From contig JAUXWZ010000132.1 of assembly GCA_030684835.1 (NCBI GenBank), forward strand, positions 1 to 64,000: 64,000 nt of DNA. The letters run 5' to 3'. This DNA comes from Beijerinckiaceae bacterium (lineage in GTDB: Bacteria > Pseudomonadota > Alphaproteobacteria > Rhizobiales > Beijerinckiaceae). Made by a program: the position numbers and the translations under genes. Position 1 is the stretch's first letter; each line of letters begins with the position of its first letter. The notes beneath the pieces were generated by a model. It was not told the origin of the DNA, ran no database searches, and saw only the letters and a program-made list of their open reading frames with translations. This document shows positions 8,522 through 16,242 of the stretch, piece by piece.

Positions 8522-8941
8522 ATGATTTTCATTTGCGACGCGCCCGGCGGCAAAACCTGGTTTCAGATCGAGACCGAAATGGAAGCCGCGCGCGAATCCG
8601 AAATGATGAAACACGCGGTGGAAAAGTACTACCTTCGGTTCAGAGACGCCGCCAGGGAAACATATATTCCAACATCGCGGAGCTACATCGAACAGGACAT
8701 CGGACTTGCTGGGCACATCCGCAAGGTAATGCCTGTTTTCGCGACCTTGCGTGATGCAGAGGGAGCCGGTCTCGCTACCGCTATGTTGCCATCGCGCGCA
8801 CAGATTGACGGCTTCACATCTATCGTGGTCGGCCCCTCCAACGATGATCCCTACGTGAACCACGCAGAGGCCATTGCCGTTTTGGGGGCCCGCTTAGGCC
8901 TGTCGCTGGAACGGGACCGCTGCTATCCCTATCACCGTTAG
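8522..8941 (+). CDS. Conserved hypothetical protein, 139 residues
   Basis: Starts MIFICDAPGGKTWFQIETE at ATG 8522. The frame is open back to 8426 but overlaps the previous gene, and the residues before this Met do not look conserved. The protein ends with ERDRCYPYHR. The composition is that of a soluble mixed alpha/beta protein. From memory, similar proteins occur in Bradyrhizobium and relatives as hypotheticals of comparable length. No catalytic motif is recognisable. Probably in one unit with 8218-8496. Confidence 0.65.
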   Translation: MIFICDAPGGKTWFQIETEMEAARESEMMKHAVEKYYLRFRDAARETYIPTSRSYIEQDIGLAGHIRKVMPVFATLRDAEGAGLATAMLPSRAQIDGFTSIVVGPSNDDPYVNHAEAIAVLGARLGLSLERDRCYPYHR

Positions 8942-9026
8942 AATAGAATCCATCAACGCTTGAATCACTAAGGGGCACAACGTTTGTGCGCCTTTTGGAA
9001 TTAACAAATCAGGAACGTTTTCCGCC

Positions 9027-9431
9027 ATGGCTTCTCCGAAAATCGCTCAGCCTCCGATGCGTGACCTCGCCTTGCTGTGCGCCCGTCTTCTTCTGGCTCT
9101 TTTGTTTCTCGTGGCCGCGTTTAATAAGCTTGTCGGCTACGCAGGGGTCATTGGCTATTTTAGAAAGTTGGGCGTGCCAGAGCCAAGCGTCATGGCGCCA
9201 GCGGTCATCGGCTTTGAAGTCCTGGCCGGCCTGCTTCTCATCGTGGGCTATCAAACGCGGATCACCGCACTCTTGATCGCCGGCTTTTGCATCGTGTCGG
9301 GCGTTCTTGGACATTCGCAGATCAGCGACCCCAATAATCTCAACCACCTTTTAAAGAATTTTGCGCTCGCAGGGGGCGCCCTTGCGCTCTATACGGCCGG
9401 CGCCGGGACAAAGTCGCTCGACGGTCGCTAA
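9027..9431 (+). CDS. DoxX family membrane protein
   Basis: 134 residues with four predicted membrane helices and the DoxX signatures LLLALLFLVAAFNKLVGYAG near the start and PAVIGFEVLAGLLLIVGYQT in the middle. DoxX-like proteins are small inner-membrane proteins, in some bacteria linked to thiosulfate:quinone oxidoreductase or redox stress, but most members are uncharacterised. No partner gene is adjacent. The family assignment is strong, the function open. Confidence 0.85.
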   Translation: MASPKIAQPPMRDLALLCARLLLALLFLVAAFNKLVGYAGVIGYFRKLGVPEPSVMAPAVIGFEVLAGLLLIVGYQTRITALLIAGFCIVSGVLGHSQISDPNNLNHLLKNFALAGGALALYTAGAGTKSLDGR

Positions 9432-9592
9432 TCGTCTACAGGTGAATTGGCGCGCACCAAGGCGCCGGACTTGAACAGCCTGGCGCAACATTCCTCGCCT
9501 AGATTGTGGCGAATTAAGTCCTTATTTTGGCTATATTTAGGCCAATAAATAAGCTTGTTAACTGTGCTGTGCAGGCTTACATTCGTTCTGTC

Positions 9593-9614
9593 AAGCAGCT
9601 TTAACGCTGCTTTT
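9593..9614 (+). terminator. Weak hairpin with short T run
   Basis: AAGCAGC, a six-base loop and GCTGCTT form a 7-bp stem followed by TT. It lies 160 bases after the DoxX gene and 40 bases before the next start, so it could be a weak terminator or a leader structure. Confidence 0.3.
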
Positions 9615-9655
9615 CGAGGTTTGAAAAGGGGGCTAGTGAGTAGCGTGGAGGCGGT

Positions 9656-10156
9656 ATGTTCAGATTTTTACTTTCGGCCGGATTACTGGCCTCGTCCATG
9701 GGAACCGCGCAAGCAGCGCCCAAGTGCCCTCCTGGCGAGATCTACCGGATCACAAAGAAAGTCTGCGTCGACAAGGCCACTGCTATTCGTGATGGCGTTT
9801 TACGCTTTCGCGAAAAGGCGAAAAACAGAACTGCTTCTAACGGCGTCCTTTCTAAAAACAAAATAGCATCCAACACCACCCCGGATTCGACTTATCCAAG
9901 CGCGAGGCCTGCGACTGAAATCTCAGGGCTAGCTGAGGACGTTAGCGCTTTAAGCTGGGCTTCAATTCAGGCGCTTGATGGAAACCCCAGCGCCCCAGCC
10001 TCACGTTCGTCTGCGAGCGCCAATCTCTTACCGCTAGAGACAAACACAAGTGACGCGGCATCTCCGTTCGGCGCGCTGAGCAACCCATGGACCTCAACCG
10101 TCACGAGCGCGTCTCCCTCGTCTCGTTTTCCACTTCAATTTGCGACCGGGGACTGA
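9656..10156 (+). CDS. Secreted hypothetical protein with CPPG motif
   Basis: 166 residues. ATG 9656 follows GGAGGCGGT. Residues 1-20 form a signal peptide ending near TAQAA; directly after comes KCPPGEIYRITKKVCVDK, a short two-cysteine motif common in small exported rhizobial proteins. The rest is Ser/Thr/Ala/Pro-rich and low in structure, so it is probably disordered. Its last 56 bases overlap the end of the convergent gene at 10101-11483. Function unknown. Confidence 0.65.
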   Translation: MFRFLLSAGLLASSMGTAQAAPKCPPGEIYRITKKVCVDKATAIRDGVLRFREKAKNRTASNGVLSKNKIASNTTPDSTYPSARPATEISGLAEDVSALSWASIQALDGNPSAPASRSSASANLLPLETNTSDAASPFGALSNPWTSTVTSASPSSRFPLQFATGD

Positions 10157-11483
10157 GCAACGTCAGACGCATAACTTCTTCCCGACGATCACGCACGCCT
10201 GAACGCGCTGCGTCGATGGCAAGCATAAGTGCGCTGATCGTGCGTGAACTTGTTGTTCGTTTTCGCGCGCGCCAAACCGAAATTGCCACAAGCCGATCAA
10301 TTTCAGACGACAATTCCGCAAGGCGCTCTGGCGTGTCCGCATGACGCGCATCCGCGAGAATCCGACACAGCCGTGTGAGAGCTTCGTCTATAATTTCCCG
10401 GCGACGACGCGTAAATAGGCGTCCGATCCACGCAAAGACCGAACTGACACCGGTAGCGGCGAATAAGGCGAACCAAAGCCAGTCGCCATAGCGGTCCATG
10501 AACGTCAATTGTTCCCGATTGAAGTAATCAAGCGCGCCGCGATGGTTCGGCAATATGGCGCTTGTCGCGTTATCGGGATCTGGCGCTTTCATGGTAAGCG
10601 CCACAGGCGACGACCGCGCAAGCAGGTTACGACTTTCAAAAAGTCTCTCTGTCAGAGTGGATATTGGCCCTCTATCGAGTCCGGAACGCGCCATGAGACG
10701 CCACGAAATGGCGACTCCATCGGTTTCTTCGCTGGGCAAAACTGGGTCTGTGAGCAAGCCGCCCGTCGGAATTTTAATGGCGGAAAATGCGGGACTCCAG
10801 ACATGGAAAGCCTCGCCTTGCGCAACGGGCAAAAGTGAAACTGGCTTTCCAAAACCACTCGATACAGCGCGCGCCAGACGTCGCGCTTCGACACTCCCCG
10901 GCGTTGCAACAAAAGCGACCGCAACCACGCGACCATCGCTCAAAACTTCTGAGATCCGCGCCTCATCCGCGCGCAAAATACGGACCTGCTCGGACGCGTC
11001 GTAGAACGCAAGCGTGGTTCTGATTGCTTGCTCATCAGCCTCACCTCGACCAATGAGCGCCAACGTCTTGCCCTTGAGCGCCGAAAAACCTGTGAGCTTT
11101 TGAGCCGTCGGGGAGAGGACAATGAGAGCTTCCTCACGCAGGATTGCGACCGTCAGTCCATTCGTGGGCAAGCTGACGTCAGGACGGACGACCGCAAGAT
11201 CAGCTTCACCACGCTCAAGACTCGCCGCAGCAGCCTCCAAATTGGCCTCACGGCGCACATTGAGCCGAACCCCTCGTCGTCCATCCGCCAGTGATGCGGC
11301 CAACGCATCTATCAGGTCTGTTTCCGCGGCCTTCTCTGTTGGCACTGCGACCGTAAACTGGGTCGGTCCAATGAGCCGCCAATAGGCAAACAAGATGAGA
11401 GATCCAGCGATCACGATCGCTAATGCGGACAAAGGATAAAGGCCTCGATCACGCCGAAAAGTATTGATCAACTGCTTAAGCAA
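10101..11483 (-). CDS. TAXI-like (TRAP-type) solute-binding protein with two membrane anchors
   Basis: About 460 residues: a cytoplasmic basic start, a membrane helix (AIVIAGSLILFAYWRLIG), a periplasmic-binding-like domain of roughly 270 residues (TQFTVAVPTEKAAETDLIDA, ERGEADLAVVRPDVSL, GKTLALIGRGEADE), a second membrane helix (WLWFALFAATGVSSVFAWIG) and a basic helical cytoplasmic tail. This resembles TAXI-family TRAP receptors, but here the domain is membrane-tethered at both ends. TTG at 11483 follows AAGGAG; a TTG at 11516 is an alternative start. It lies just after the ABC membrane protein gene on the same strand and is probably co-transcribed. No TRAP permease is nearby. Confidence 0.7.
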   Translation of the reverse strand: MLKQLINTFRRDRGLYPLSALAIVIAGSLILFAYWRLIGPTQFTVAVPTEKAAETDLIDALAASLADGRRGVRLNVRREANLEAAAASLERGEADLAVVRPDVSLPTNGLTVAILREEALIVLSPTAQKLTGFSALKGKTLALIGRGEADEQAIRTTLAFYDASEQVRILRADEARISEVLSDGRVVAVAFVATPGSVEARRLARAVSSGFGKPVSLLPVAQGEAFHVWSPAFSAIKIPTGGLLTDPVLPSEETDGVAISWRLMARSGLDRGPISTLTERLFESRNLLARSSPVALTMKAPDPDNATSAILPNHRGALDYFNREQLTFMDRYGDWLWFALFAATGVSSVFAWIGRLFTRRRREIIDEALTRLCRILADARHADTPERLAELSSEIDRLVAISVWRARKRTTSSRTISALMLAIDAARSGVRDRREEVMRLTLLSPRSQIEVENETRETRS

Positions 11484-11524
11484 GAAGTGTCGCTCCTTGC
11501 CCCCAAGGCGATCCAATTATGCAT

Positions 11525-12454
11525 TCACATGCGCGAGGCTTCATCATCCTCGCCTTCGTTCTTCTCGATCTCTGCGCCAATTGACTCGACCGAGGCGCCA
11601 GCCTCGATACGCTTGCGGATGTCGTGCAGCCTTGTAAGCTGCTGCAGCAACTCCGGCACGTTGTCGAGATTTTCCATGAATTGCCACACATAGACGATCA
11701 TCGCGAAAATCGCACCGGCGGAGATTTCATCCATATAGGTGAGGCGCGCGAGGACTCCCACAAGGAGCAAAATGGAGAGCACCTCGACAATAGACCAGTT
11801 GAACGCTTCCGCGTCGGACAGCTTCACCCGCCAGGAACGCACAGCGTTGAAATGGTCTTTCACTAGCTTGGAATCTGCAGACTCAATCGCATTGACTTCT
11901 TCTTCGAGCTGGTTGTTAAGCTCGCGATTAAAAGCGTACGACTTGCGGACATAAGAATTGTTGACGATCACAACGGGCAGGAAAAGGCCGGCTATCATGG
12001 CGCCGATAATCAGGTCGTACCACAACAACATGCCCAGCGATCCGAAGATGCCGACCAACGTCGTGACAAGTGTTGCGACGTCTTTCTCGAAGAAAGTAAC
12101 AAACTCTCGCGACATCGCCGATCGCGCCGCCACGCGCGTGGACGGAATTCCCGCACGCCGTTGCCGCATGATCGTCAATTCAACGATACGGTTGTAGATT
12201 GTAGTGTAGAGGCGCGTGTCATACATGCGCCGGATCAGGCCAATCGTCGAACGCGCCGTCCACGCGATGATCAGCGGGGCGGCATGTTCCATATGCCCTT
12301 CAAGCACACCGTTGATCGCGATACCGGTCGCCCACGGGTAGGACAACTCAAGCAGATCTTCGATAAGCGTCAGCGTGTAAGTTAAGGCAATACGCCACTG
12401 GTAAAGCCGGAGCGTCTCCAGCGCCGAGGGACCGTCCACACTTTTCCGCGCCAA
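11525..12454 (-). CDS. ABC transporter six-helix membrane domain protein lacking an ATPase domain
   Basis: 309 residues resembling the transmembrane domain of exporter-type ABC proteins: hydrophobic helices (YTLTLIEDLLELSYPWATGI, IFGSLGMLLWYDLIIGAMIA, VLSILLLVGVLARLTYM) and the cytoplasmic stretch MSREFVTFFEKDVATLVTTL. It ends in an acidic tail with no Walker A, no signature motif and no Walker B, so no nucleotide-binding domain is present, and none is encoded next door. The start is TTG 12454, preceded by GAAGGGTGAGG, because an in-frame stop lies just upstream. It heads an operon with the TAXI-like gene. Such stand-alone domains are a known family without a known role. Confidence 0.75.
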   Translation of the reverse strand: MARKSVDGPSALETLRLYQWRIALTYTLTLIEDLLELSYPWATGIAINGVLEGHMEHAAPLIIAWTARSTIGLIRRMYDTRLYTTIYNRIVELTIMRQRRAGIPSTRVAARSAMSREFVTFFEKDVATLVTTLVGIFGSLGMLLWYDLIIGAMIAGLFLPVVIVNNSYVRKSYAFNRELNNQLEEEVNAIESADSKLVKDHFNAVRSWRVKLSDAEAFNWSIVEVLSILLLVGVLARLTYMDEISAGAIFAMIVYVWQFMENLDNVPELLQQLTRLHDIRKRIEAGASVESIGAEIEKNEGEDDEASRM

Positions 12455-12552
12455 CGTCCAGCCTCACCCTTCAGGAGCCTGCCGCAACAACGCAGGAACG
12501 TACTCATTGTAACTGGGCAAGGCGCCACAGTGAAGAAGCATTACGTTATTGC

Positions 12553-13086
12553 TCAGCTCGCGCGCAAGAGAGTGCAAAGCATGTTCTCGGTGGATTTGGG
12601 CAATTTGGCCGTTGCCTCACGGCCATTGGCCTGTACGAATATCTGAAAGTAAATCTGGTGGATCTGGTGCTCCGTTCCTCCATCAGGATCGGGTCCCAAT
12701 GTGCCATCGGGTTGATAAATCTTCTTGCGGAATGCGGTGTCGAAATCGTACCGCACATGCACGGTGGACTTGCGATCGCCGTCAAATTTTACGGCGCATC
12801 CCGTGCGGGCAAGGTTGAAGTCAAAATCGCGTTCAGCGACCGGCGCGCCGACAAGTTCCTGCCGAAAATAATCGCTGATGCCGAATGTGAGACTGCACTG
12901 CGCCTCCGCGGCCAGCTCCGCACCGTCAACAACGATTTCCAGAAGGCGGTTCTTGTACTCCTGGTAGGGATGAACAGGGTCGATCGCCATGTTGGCGAAG
13001 CCGTGAATGACGAATGTCGCGCACCCTGCCCTGTTCACGCCCATCTCGAAAATGCGCGGGCGTCCCGAAAACTGCTCTGTCGACAT
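12553..13086 (-). CDS. Hypothetical protein, about 178 residues
   Basis: ATG 13086 is preceded by GGGGACGAG and gives a protein starting MSTEQFSGRPRIFEMGVNRA; the frame is open upstream to 13152. The protein is soluble, with beta-rich segments (KFDGDRKSTVHVRYDFDTAF and HQIHQIYFQIFVQANGRE). No domain is recognised. It lies between the ABC/TAXI operon and the two small paralogues, all on the same strand, but with gaps near 100 bases. It is possibly a single-domain beta protein of unknown role. Confidence 0.55.
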   Translation of the reverse strand: MSTEQFSGRPRIFEMGVNRAGCATFVIHGFANMAIDPVHPYQEYKNRLLEIVVDGAELAAEAQCSLTFGISDYFRQELVGAPVAERDFDFNLARTGCAVKFDGDRKSTVHVRYDFDTAFRKKIYQPDGTLGPDPDGGTEHQIHQIYFQIFVQANGREATAKLPKSTENMLCTLLRAS

Positions 13087-13193
13087 GCTCGTCCCCATTC
13101 GCAGCGCCGCTGCGTCGGAGATTGATCGAATCAGATTCCGCAGAGGTGTCAACAGATACGATGGCGGCGCATCTGCGCGCCAGCCGATAGCTC

Positions 13194-13484
13194 CTAGTGC
13201 GGGGCGCTATGGGGCCGCAGGGCGTCGGCAAGCTTTTCCATATCTACAGCGGCGGCGGCAGGAGAGTTTGATCTCTGCTCGCCGTCCCCGTCTGCGCGCC
13301 CTTCGAGGATGTCGAGCGCGCGAACGCTTGCCTGGATGTGTTCCAACAACCGTTCCTGCTCTTGAAAGTCCCGAATGTCATGGGAGCCCTGCGAGTCGAG
13401 AATACGGCTCAGGCGCTGCCGATCTTCGATCAGCCGATGCGCGATATGCTTCAGCACAGGATCAAGATTGATCTTTTTCGTCAT
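13194..13484 (-). CDS. Small helical protein, tandem paralogue A
   Basis: 96 residues, mostly helical in its first 60: it begins MTKKINLDPVLKHIAHRLIE and contains LEHIQASVRALDILEG, which its upstream neighbour matches almost residue for residue. The C-terminal third is Ser/Ala-rich and divergent. The ATG at 13484 has a GGACGAGA ribosome-binding site. The two genes clearly arose by tandem duplication. No known domain is recognised; the charged heptad-like pattern suggests a coiled-coil or protein-interaction role (inference). Confidence 0.6.
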   Translation of the reverse strand: MTKKINLDPVLKHIAHRLIEDRQRLSRILDSQGSHDIRDFQEQERLLEHIQASVRALDILEGRADGDGEQRSNSPAAAAVDMEKLADALRPHSAPH

Positions 13485-13525
13485 GATTTATCTCGTCCAG
13501 CAAAGGAAGACCGTAACCTCGGGCG

Positions 13526-13792
13526 CTATTCTGAAGCGACGAGGCGCGCGACAGACGGCAGGACGGCGTTTCGGACGCCAGTCTGATTACCCGCGAGATC
13601 AACGTTGCCTTCGAGTATATCCAGCGCCCGCACGCTCGCATGGATTTCACTTAATAATTGATCCTGTTGGTCAAAATCACGCAATTCGTCAACGTTCCGC
13701 GCCTCAAGAATACGACGCAATTCCTGTCGATCAGCGTTGAGTTTGTCGGTAACCAACTCAAGCACAGGATGAAGGTCAATTAACTTACGCAT
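13526..13792 (-). CDS. Small helical protein, tandem paralogue B
   Basis: 88 residues from ATG 13792, preceded by CAGGAG; the frame is open to 13822 but that start has no ribosome-binding site. It begins MRKLIDLHPVLELVTDKLNA and contains LSEIHASVRALDILEG, matching paralogue A over about 55 residues. The tail differs (NVDLAGNQTGVRNAVLPSV). It ends 41 bases before paralogue A starts and is probably co-transcribed with it. Function unknown. Confidence 0.6.
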   Translation of the reverse strand: MRKLIDLHPVLELVTDKLNADRQELRRILEARNVDELRDFDQQDQLLSEIHASVRALDILEGNVDLAGNQTGVRNAVLPSVARLVASE

Positions 13793-13923
13793 TGAACTAA
13801 CTCCTGAAATAGGAGGGTGCAAAGAGCGAAGTTTTTATGGCCTTTTTATGATAGCCAAGCTTATTCGCAATTTTTTAAGAAACTTTACGTGCGCCTCATA
13901 AATGCACCGCGTGCGCTCAAGGT

Positions 13924-14601
13924 TCAGTGTTTGTCGATCCATTCGTCGATAGCAGAGCAAATTTCCGCGATAACATCGGCATTTTTGCGGCCGGACCGGG
14001 CGAGCACGTGGAAGCCATGATCTGCCCCCTCAATGACATGCAATGTGGCGCCCTCCAACGACGCGCAAACAGACCTGATAAGCGAAATCTCCGCCAGCGC
14101 GTCACGCGCACCCTGGACGAAGAGCATGGGCTCGCAAACGCGGGAAAGATGTTCGGCGCGCACCAATGAAGGTTTCTTTGCAGCGTGCAGCGGAAAGCCG
14201 ACGAAAACGAGACCGCGCACGCGTGGGAAGGCCTCTTGGCCCTGCATCTGCGAAGTCATGCGCGCGCCGTAAGATTTGCCGCCCGCAAAAAGCGGCAGAT
14301 CAGACGTCAGCATTCGCGCTTCGATCAGTGCTGCCCGCAAAGCCGCGTGCGCTATAGCCGCTGTGTCGGGCCGGCCCCAACGTTTACCCGCTCGCGCTTC
14401 CATGAACGGGAAGTTGAAGCGCAGAGTTGCAATCCCTCGAACTGCGAGACCGTGCGCCACGTCCTCCATAAAGGTGTGCGTCATCCCCGCGCCCGCGCCA
14501 TGCGCAAAAACGAACATAGCTTTTGCATTTTCGGGTTTCATGAAAAGACCCGAAATGCGAAGCCCTCCGTCCAACTCCAGCTTGATCTGATCAGGTTGCA
14601 T
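13924..14601 (-). CDS. Alpha/beta hydrolase of the KANL3/Tex30-like type
   Basis: 225 residues from ATG 14601 (MQPDQIKLELDGGLRISGLF). It shows FVFAHGAGAGMTHTFM (oxyanion-side motif), the nucleophile elbow FAGGKSYGARMTSQMQ, in which Ser is flanked by K and Y, ARDALAEI for the acid, and GADHGFHV with the catalytic His. This matches the small dienelactone-hydrolase-like group often labelled alpha/beta family hydrolase. Longer in-frame starts (14658, 14811) would overlap the divergent gene at 14677 or lack a leader, so I prefer the short form. Substrate unknown. Confidence 0.8.
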   Translation of the reverse strand: MQPDQIKLELDGGLRISGLFMKPENAKAMFVFAHGAGAGMTHTFMEDVAHGLAVRGIATLRFNFPFMEARAGKRWGRPDTAAIAHAALRAALIEARMLTSDLPLFAGGKSYGARMTSQMQGQEAFPRVRGLVFVGFPLHAAKKPSLVRAEHLSRVCEPMLFVQGARDALAEISLIRSVCASLEGATLHVIEGADHGFHVLARSGRKNADVIAEICSAIDEWIDKH

Positions 14602-14676
14602 TTTCACGATCACTCGCGGAACGACCCGCCGCTCGCGCACATTTCCGTTTACGAACATACATGGGGATAATCGGAA

Positions 14677-14898
14677 ATGGCCAACGCAAGCAAGACACGC
14701 ATCGGCAAAGGCGCAAAGGGAAAGGGCGCAGGCGTAGGGGCGATGACAACTCTGCCAGAAGGCGTGTTGGGCGACAACATGACGCTTTCCAACCGCGACA
14801 AAAGCCACCACACCGAAGAGCGGGGATTGGACAGCAGAGCCCTACGCGAAGTGCAGCGTCAGGACAGCGTTCATAACCAGCGCAGAGACCCAGAATAG
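14677..14898 (+). CDS. Conserved small polar protein, 73 residues
   Basis: A Gly- and Lys-rich start (MANASKTRIGKGAKGKGAGV) is followed by a polar segment with LSNRDKSHHTEERGLDSRA. It has no hydrophobic segment and is probably largely disordered. From memory, similar short proteins are widespread as hypotheticals in rhizobia. It is divergent from the hydrolase at 13924-14601. Function unknown. Confidence 0.6.
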   Translation: MANASKTRIGKGAKGKGAGVGAMTTLPEGVLGDNMTLSNRDKSHHTEERGLDSRALREVQRQDSVHNQRRDPE

Positions 14899-14915
14899 GC
14901 GAACCAATTATTAAC

Positions 14916-14921
14916 TATAAT
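14916..14921 (+). promoter_or_regulatory. Possible -10 element
   Basis: A perfect TATAAT lies 33 bases upstream of the ATG at 14954. I see no good -35 at 16-18 bases, so this is only a candidate for the two tiny membrane-protein genes that follow. Confidence 0.25.
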
Positions 14922-14953
14922 CTGTGATCCTCTCGGTAGCAGGAGAGTTTCGC

Positions 14954-15088
14954 ATGAAAGTCACCCGATTCGAGCAACGCGCTGAGGAAGAAGCCGCAGT
15001 GCGCATATTTCTCTGGGTAGGGCTTCTCACGACCATGTCTTGCGCCGCGCTTGCAGCGCTTGCGGTTACGCAATCCGTCGTATTTTAA
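14954..15088 (+). CDS. Small membrane protein, 44 residues
   Basis: ATG 14954 follows GCAGGAGAG at good spacing, and the frame ends with TAA at 15088. The product has a charged N-terminus (MKVTRFEQRAEEEAAV) and one hydrophobic helix (FLWVGLLTTMSCAALAALAV), so it is probably a single-pass inner-membrane protein. No family is recognised. The ribosome-binding site, the upstream TATAAT and the second tiny membrane gene downstream support it being real. Confidence 0.5.
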   Translation: MKVTRFEQRAEEEAAVRIFLWVGLLTTMSCAALAALAVTQSVVF

Positions 15089-15156
15089 CGAGCGCCGTTA
15101 AACGTGGAACCTCTGGCTGCGTCGCACTTTATTGATGGATCAAAAGGAGATCCATC

Positions 15157-15231
15157 ATGCCCATCCTTCTCTGGCTTTTCGGCGTACCGGTTAGCGTTCT
15201 CGTCCTGCTCTGGCTTATTGGCGTATTCTAA
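15157..15231 (+). CDS. Very small hydrophobic protein, 24 residues
   Basis: ATG 15157 is preceded by AAAAGGAGATCC, one of the strongest ribosome-binding sites in the window, and the frame ends with TAA at 15231. The peptide is nearly all hydrophobic (MPILLWLFGVPVSVLVLLWL plus four residues), a single membrane helix. Peptides of this look are found in alphaproteobacteria without known role. It ends seven bases before the convergent methyltransferase gene. Confidence 0.45.
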   Translation: MPILLWLFGVPVSVLVLLWLIGVF

Positions 15232-15238
15232 CGCTGTG

Positions 15239-16054
15239 TCAGGGCGTTCGCGCCCAGGCGCCGACCATCCTCGGGTAAAAGAAGCATTGTCCGCCAATTT
15301 CGGCGGCGTGCTTCGTACGCGACGCGAGCTGCGCGATGTCAATGTCGGTCTCACTCGCGACGCCTAGGGCGATCATGCGCGGCATCAGACTCCGAACAGT
15401 CTCCGCGAGATATTCGTAAACATGGGCTTCTGCTCCACCCTCAATGCGCTGGAACGCCTCCAGCGTCGGCTTCATTCCCAGCGAGGCGAAGCATGAAAAC
15501 AGGCGTGACCCCATGTCGATCTCAACACCCTCGCGGATATAGACCTCCCTGATCCACCCAACCGCTTCCTCAAAAATATCCAGCTCTGGGCAAGCCTCTG
15601 CAGAGGTCAAATCCATCTCGATGAAGGCGACGGCGCCACCACTTGGCACACGCTTGACCAGTGAGCGCAAGGCGTCCGCGGGGTCGCTGAGGTGAAGCAG
15701 TATGAAGCGGCCGATGACAGCGTCGAATTGGCCGTGACCGTCGGACGCCAGATCGCCTCTGCTGAATGAGGCCTGCGTGAGACCGGCGTGCAAGACCCGT
15801 TCGGCAGCAGTTACGAGCGCGGCTTCCGATTGATCGACGCCGACCACCGCGCCCGTTGGCCCGACAATTCTGGCCGCTTCCATGGAAACGTCGCCTACGC
15901 CGCACCCGACATCCAGCACGCGCATCCCCGGGGCAAGCCCCGCCTTCAACAAAACGGTTCGCGTAAACTCTGCGTAAAACTCAGCCTGCTTCTGCAGGCG
16001 AACCAATTCACTGTCGCTATGCCCGAGGGAATAGGCGGAAATAGTATTCGTCAA
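15239..16054 (-). CDS. Class I SAM-dependent methyltransferase
   Basis: 271 residues. The SAM-binding motif I is RVLDVGCGVGDVSMEAARIV (about residues 45-64), followed by the acidic motif II VVGVDQSEA and GQFDAVIGRFILLHL (motif IV/post). The C-terminal half has helices typical of small-molecule methyltransferases of the UbiE/Methyltransf type. The start is TTG 16054; no ATG precedes the fold. Substrate unknown; its neighbours give no clue. Family call strong. Confidence 0.8.
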   Translation of the reverse strand: MTNTISAYSLGHSDSELVRLQKQAEFYAEFTRTVLLKAGLAPGMRVLDVGCGVGDVSMEAARIVGPTGAVVGVDQSEAALVTAAERVLHAGLTQASFSRGDLASDGHGQFDAVIGRFILLHLSDPADALRSLVKRVPSGGAVAFIEMDLTSAEACPELDIFEEAVGWIREVYIREGVEIDMGSRLFSCFASLGMKPTLEAFQRIEGGAEAHVYEYLAETVRSLMPRMIALGVASETDIDIAQLASRTKHAAEIGGQCFFYPRMVGAWARTP

Positions 16055-16242
16055 TGTGTGACCCGGACCAATGAAAAATTAAGACGAGAGAATACTATCG
16101 GTCGCGCTCATGGTGCGCAAGCTTCAACCCGTCCTCGTTTTTGTTTATGGCGCCGGACCGGTTAGTTACGGTTTCGTAATTACTTAGGCCTAAATAGAGC
16201 GTTGTGCGAACGCGAAACTGCGCGGCCTATACGGAGTTCGGA

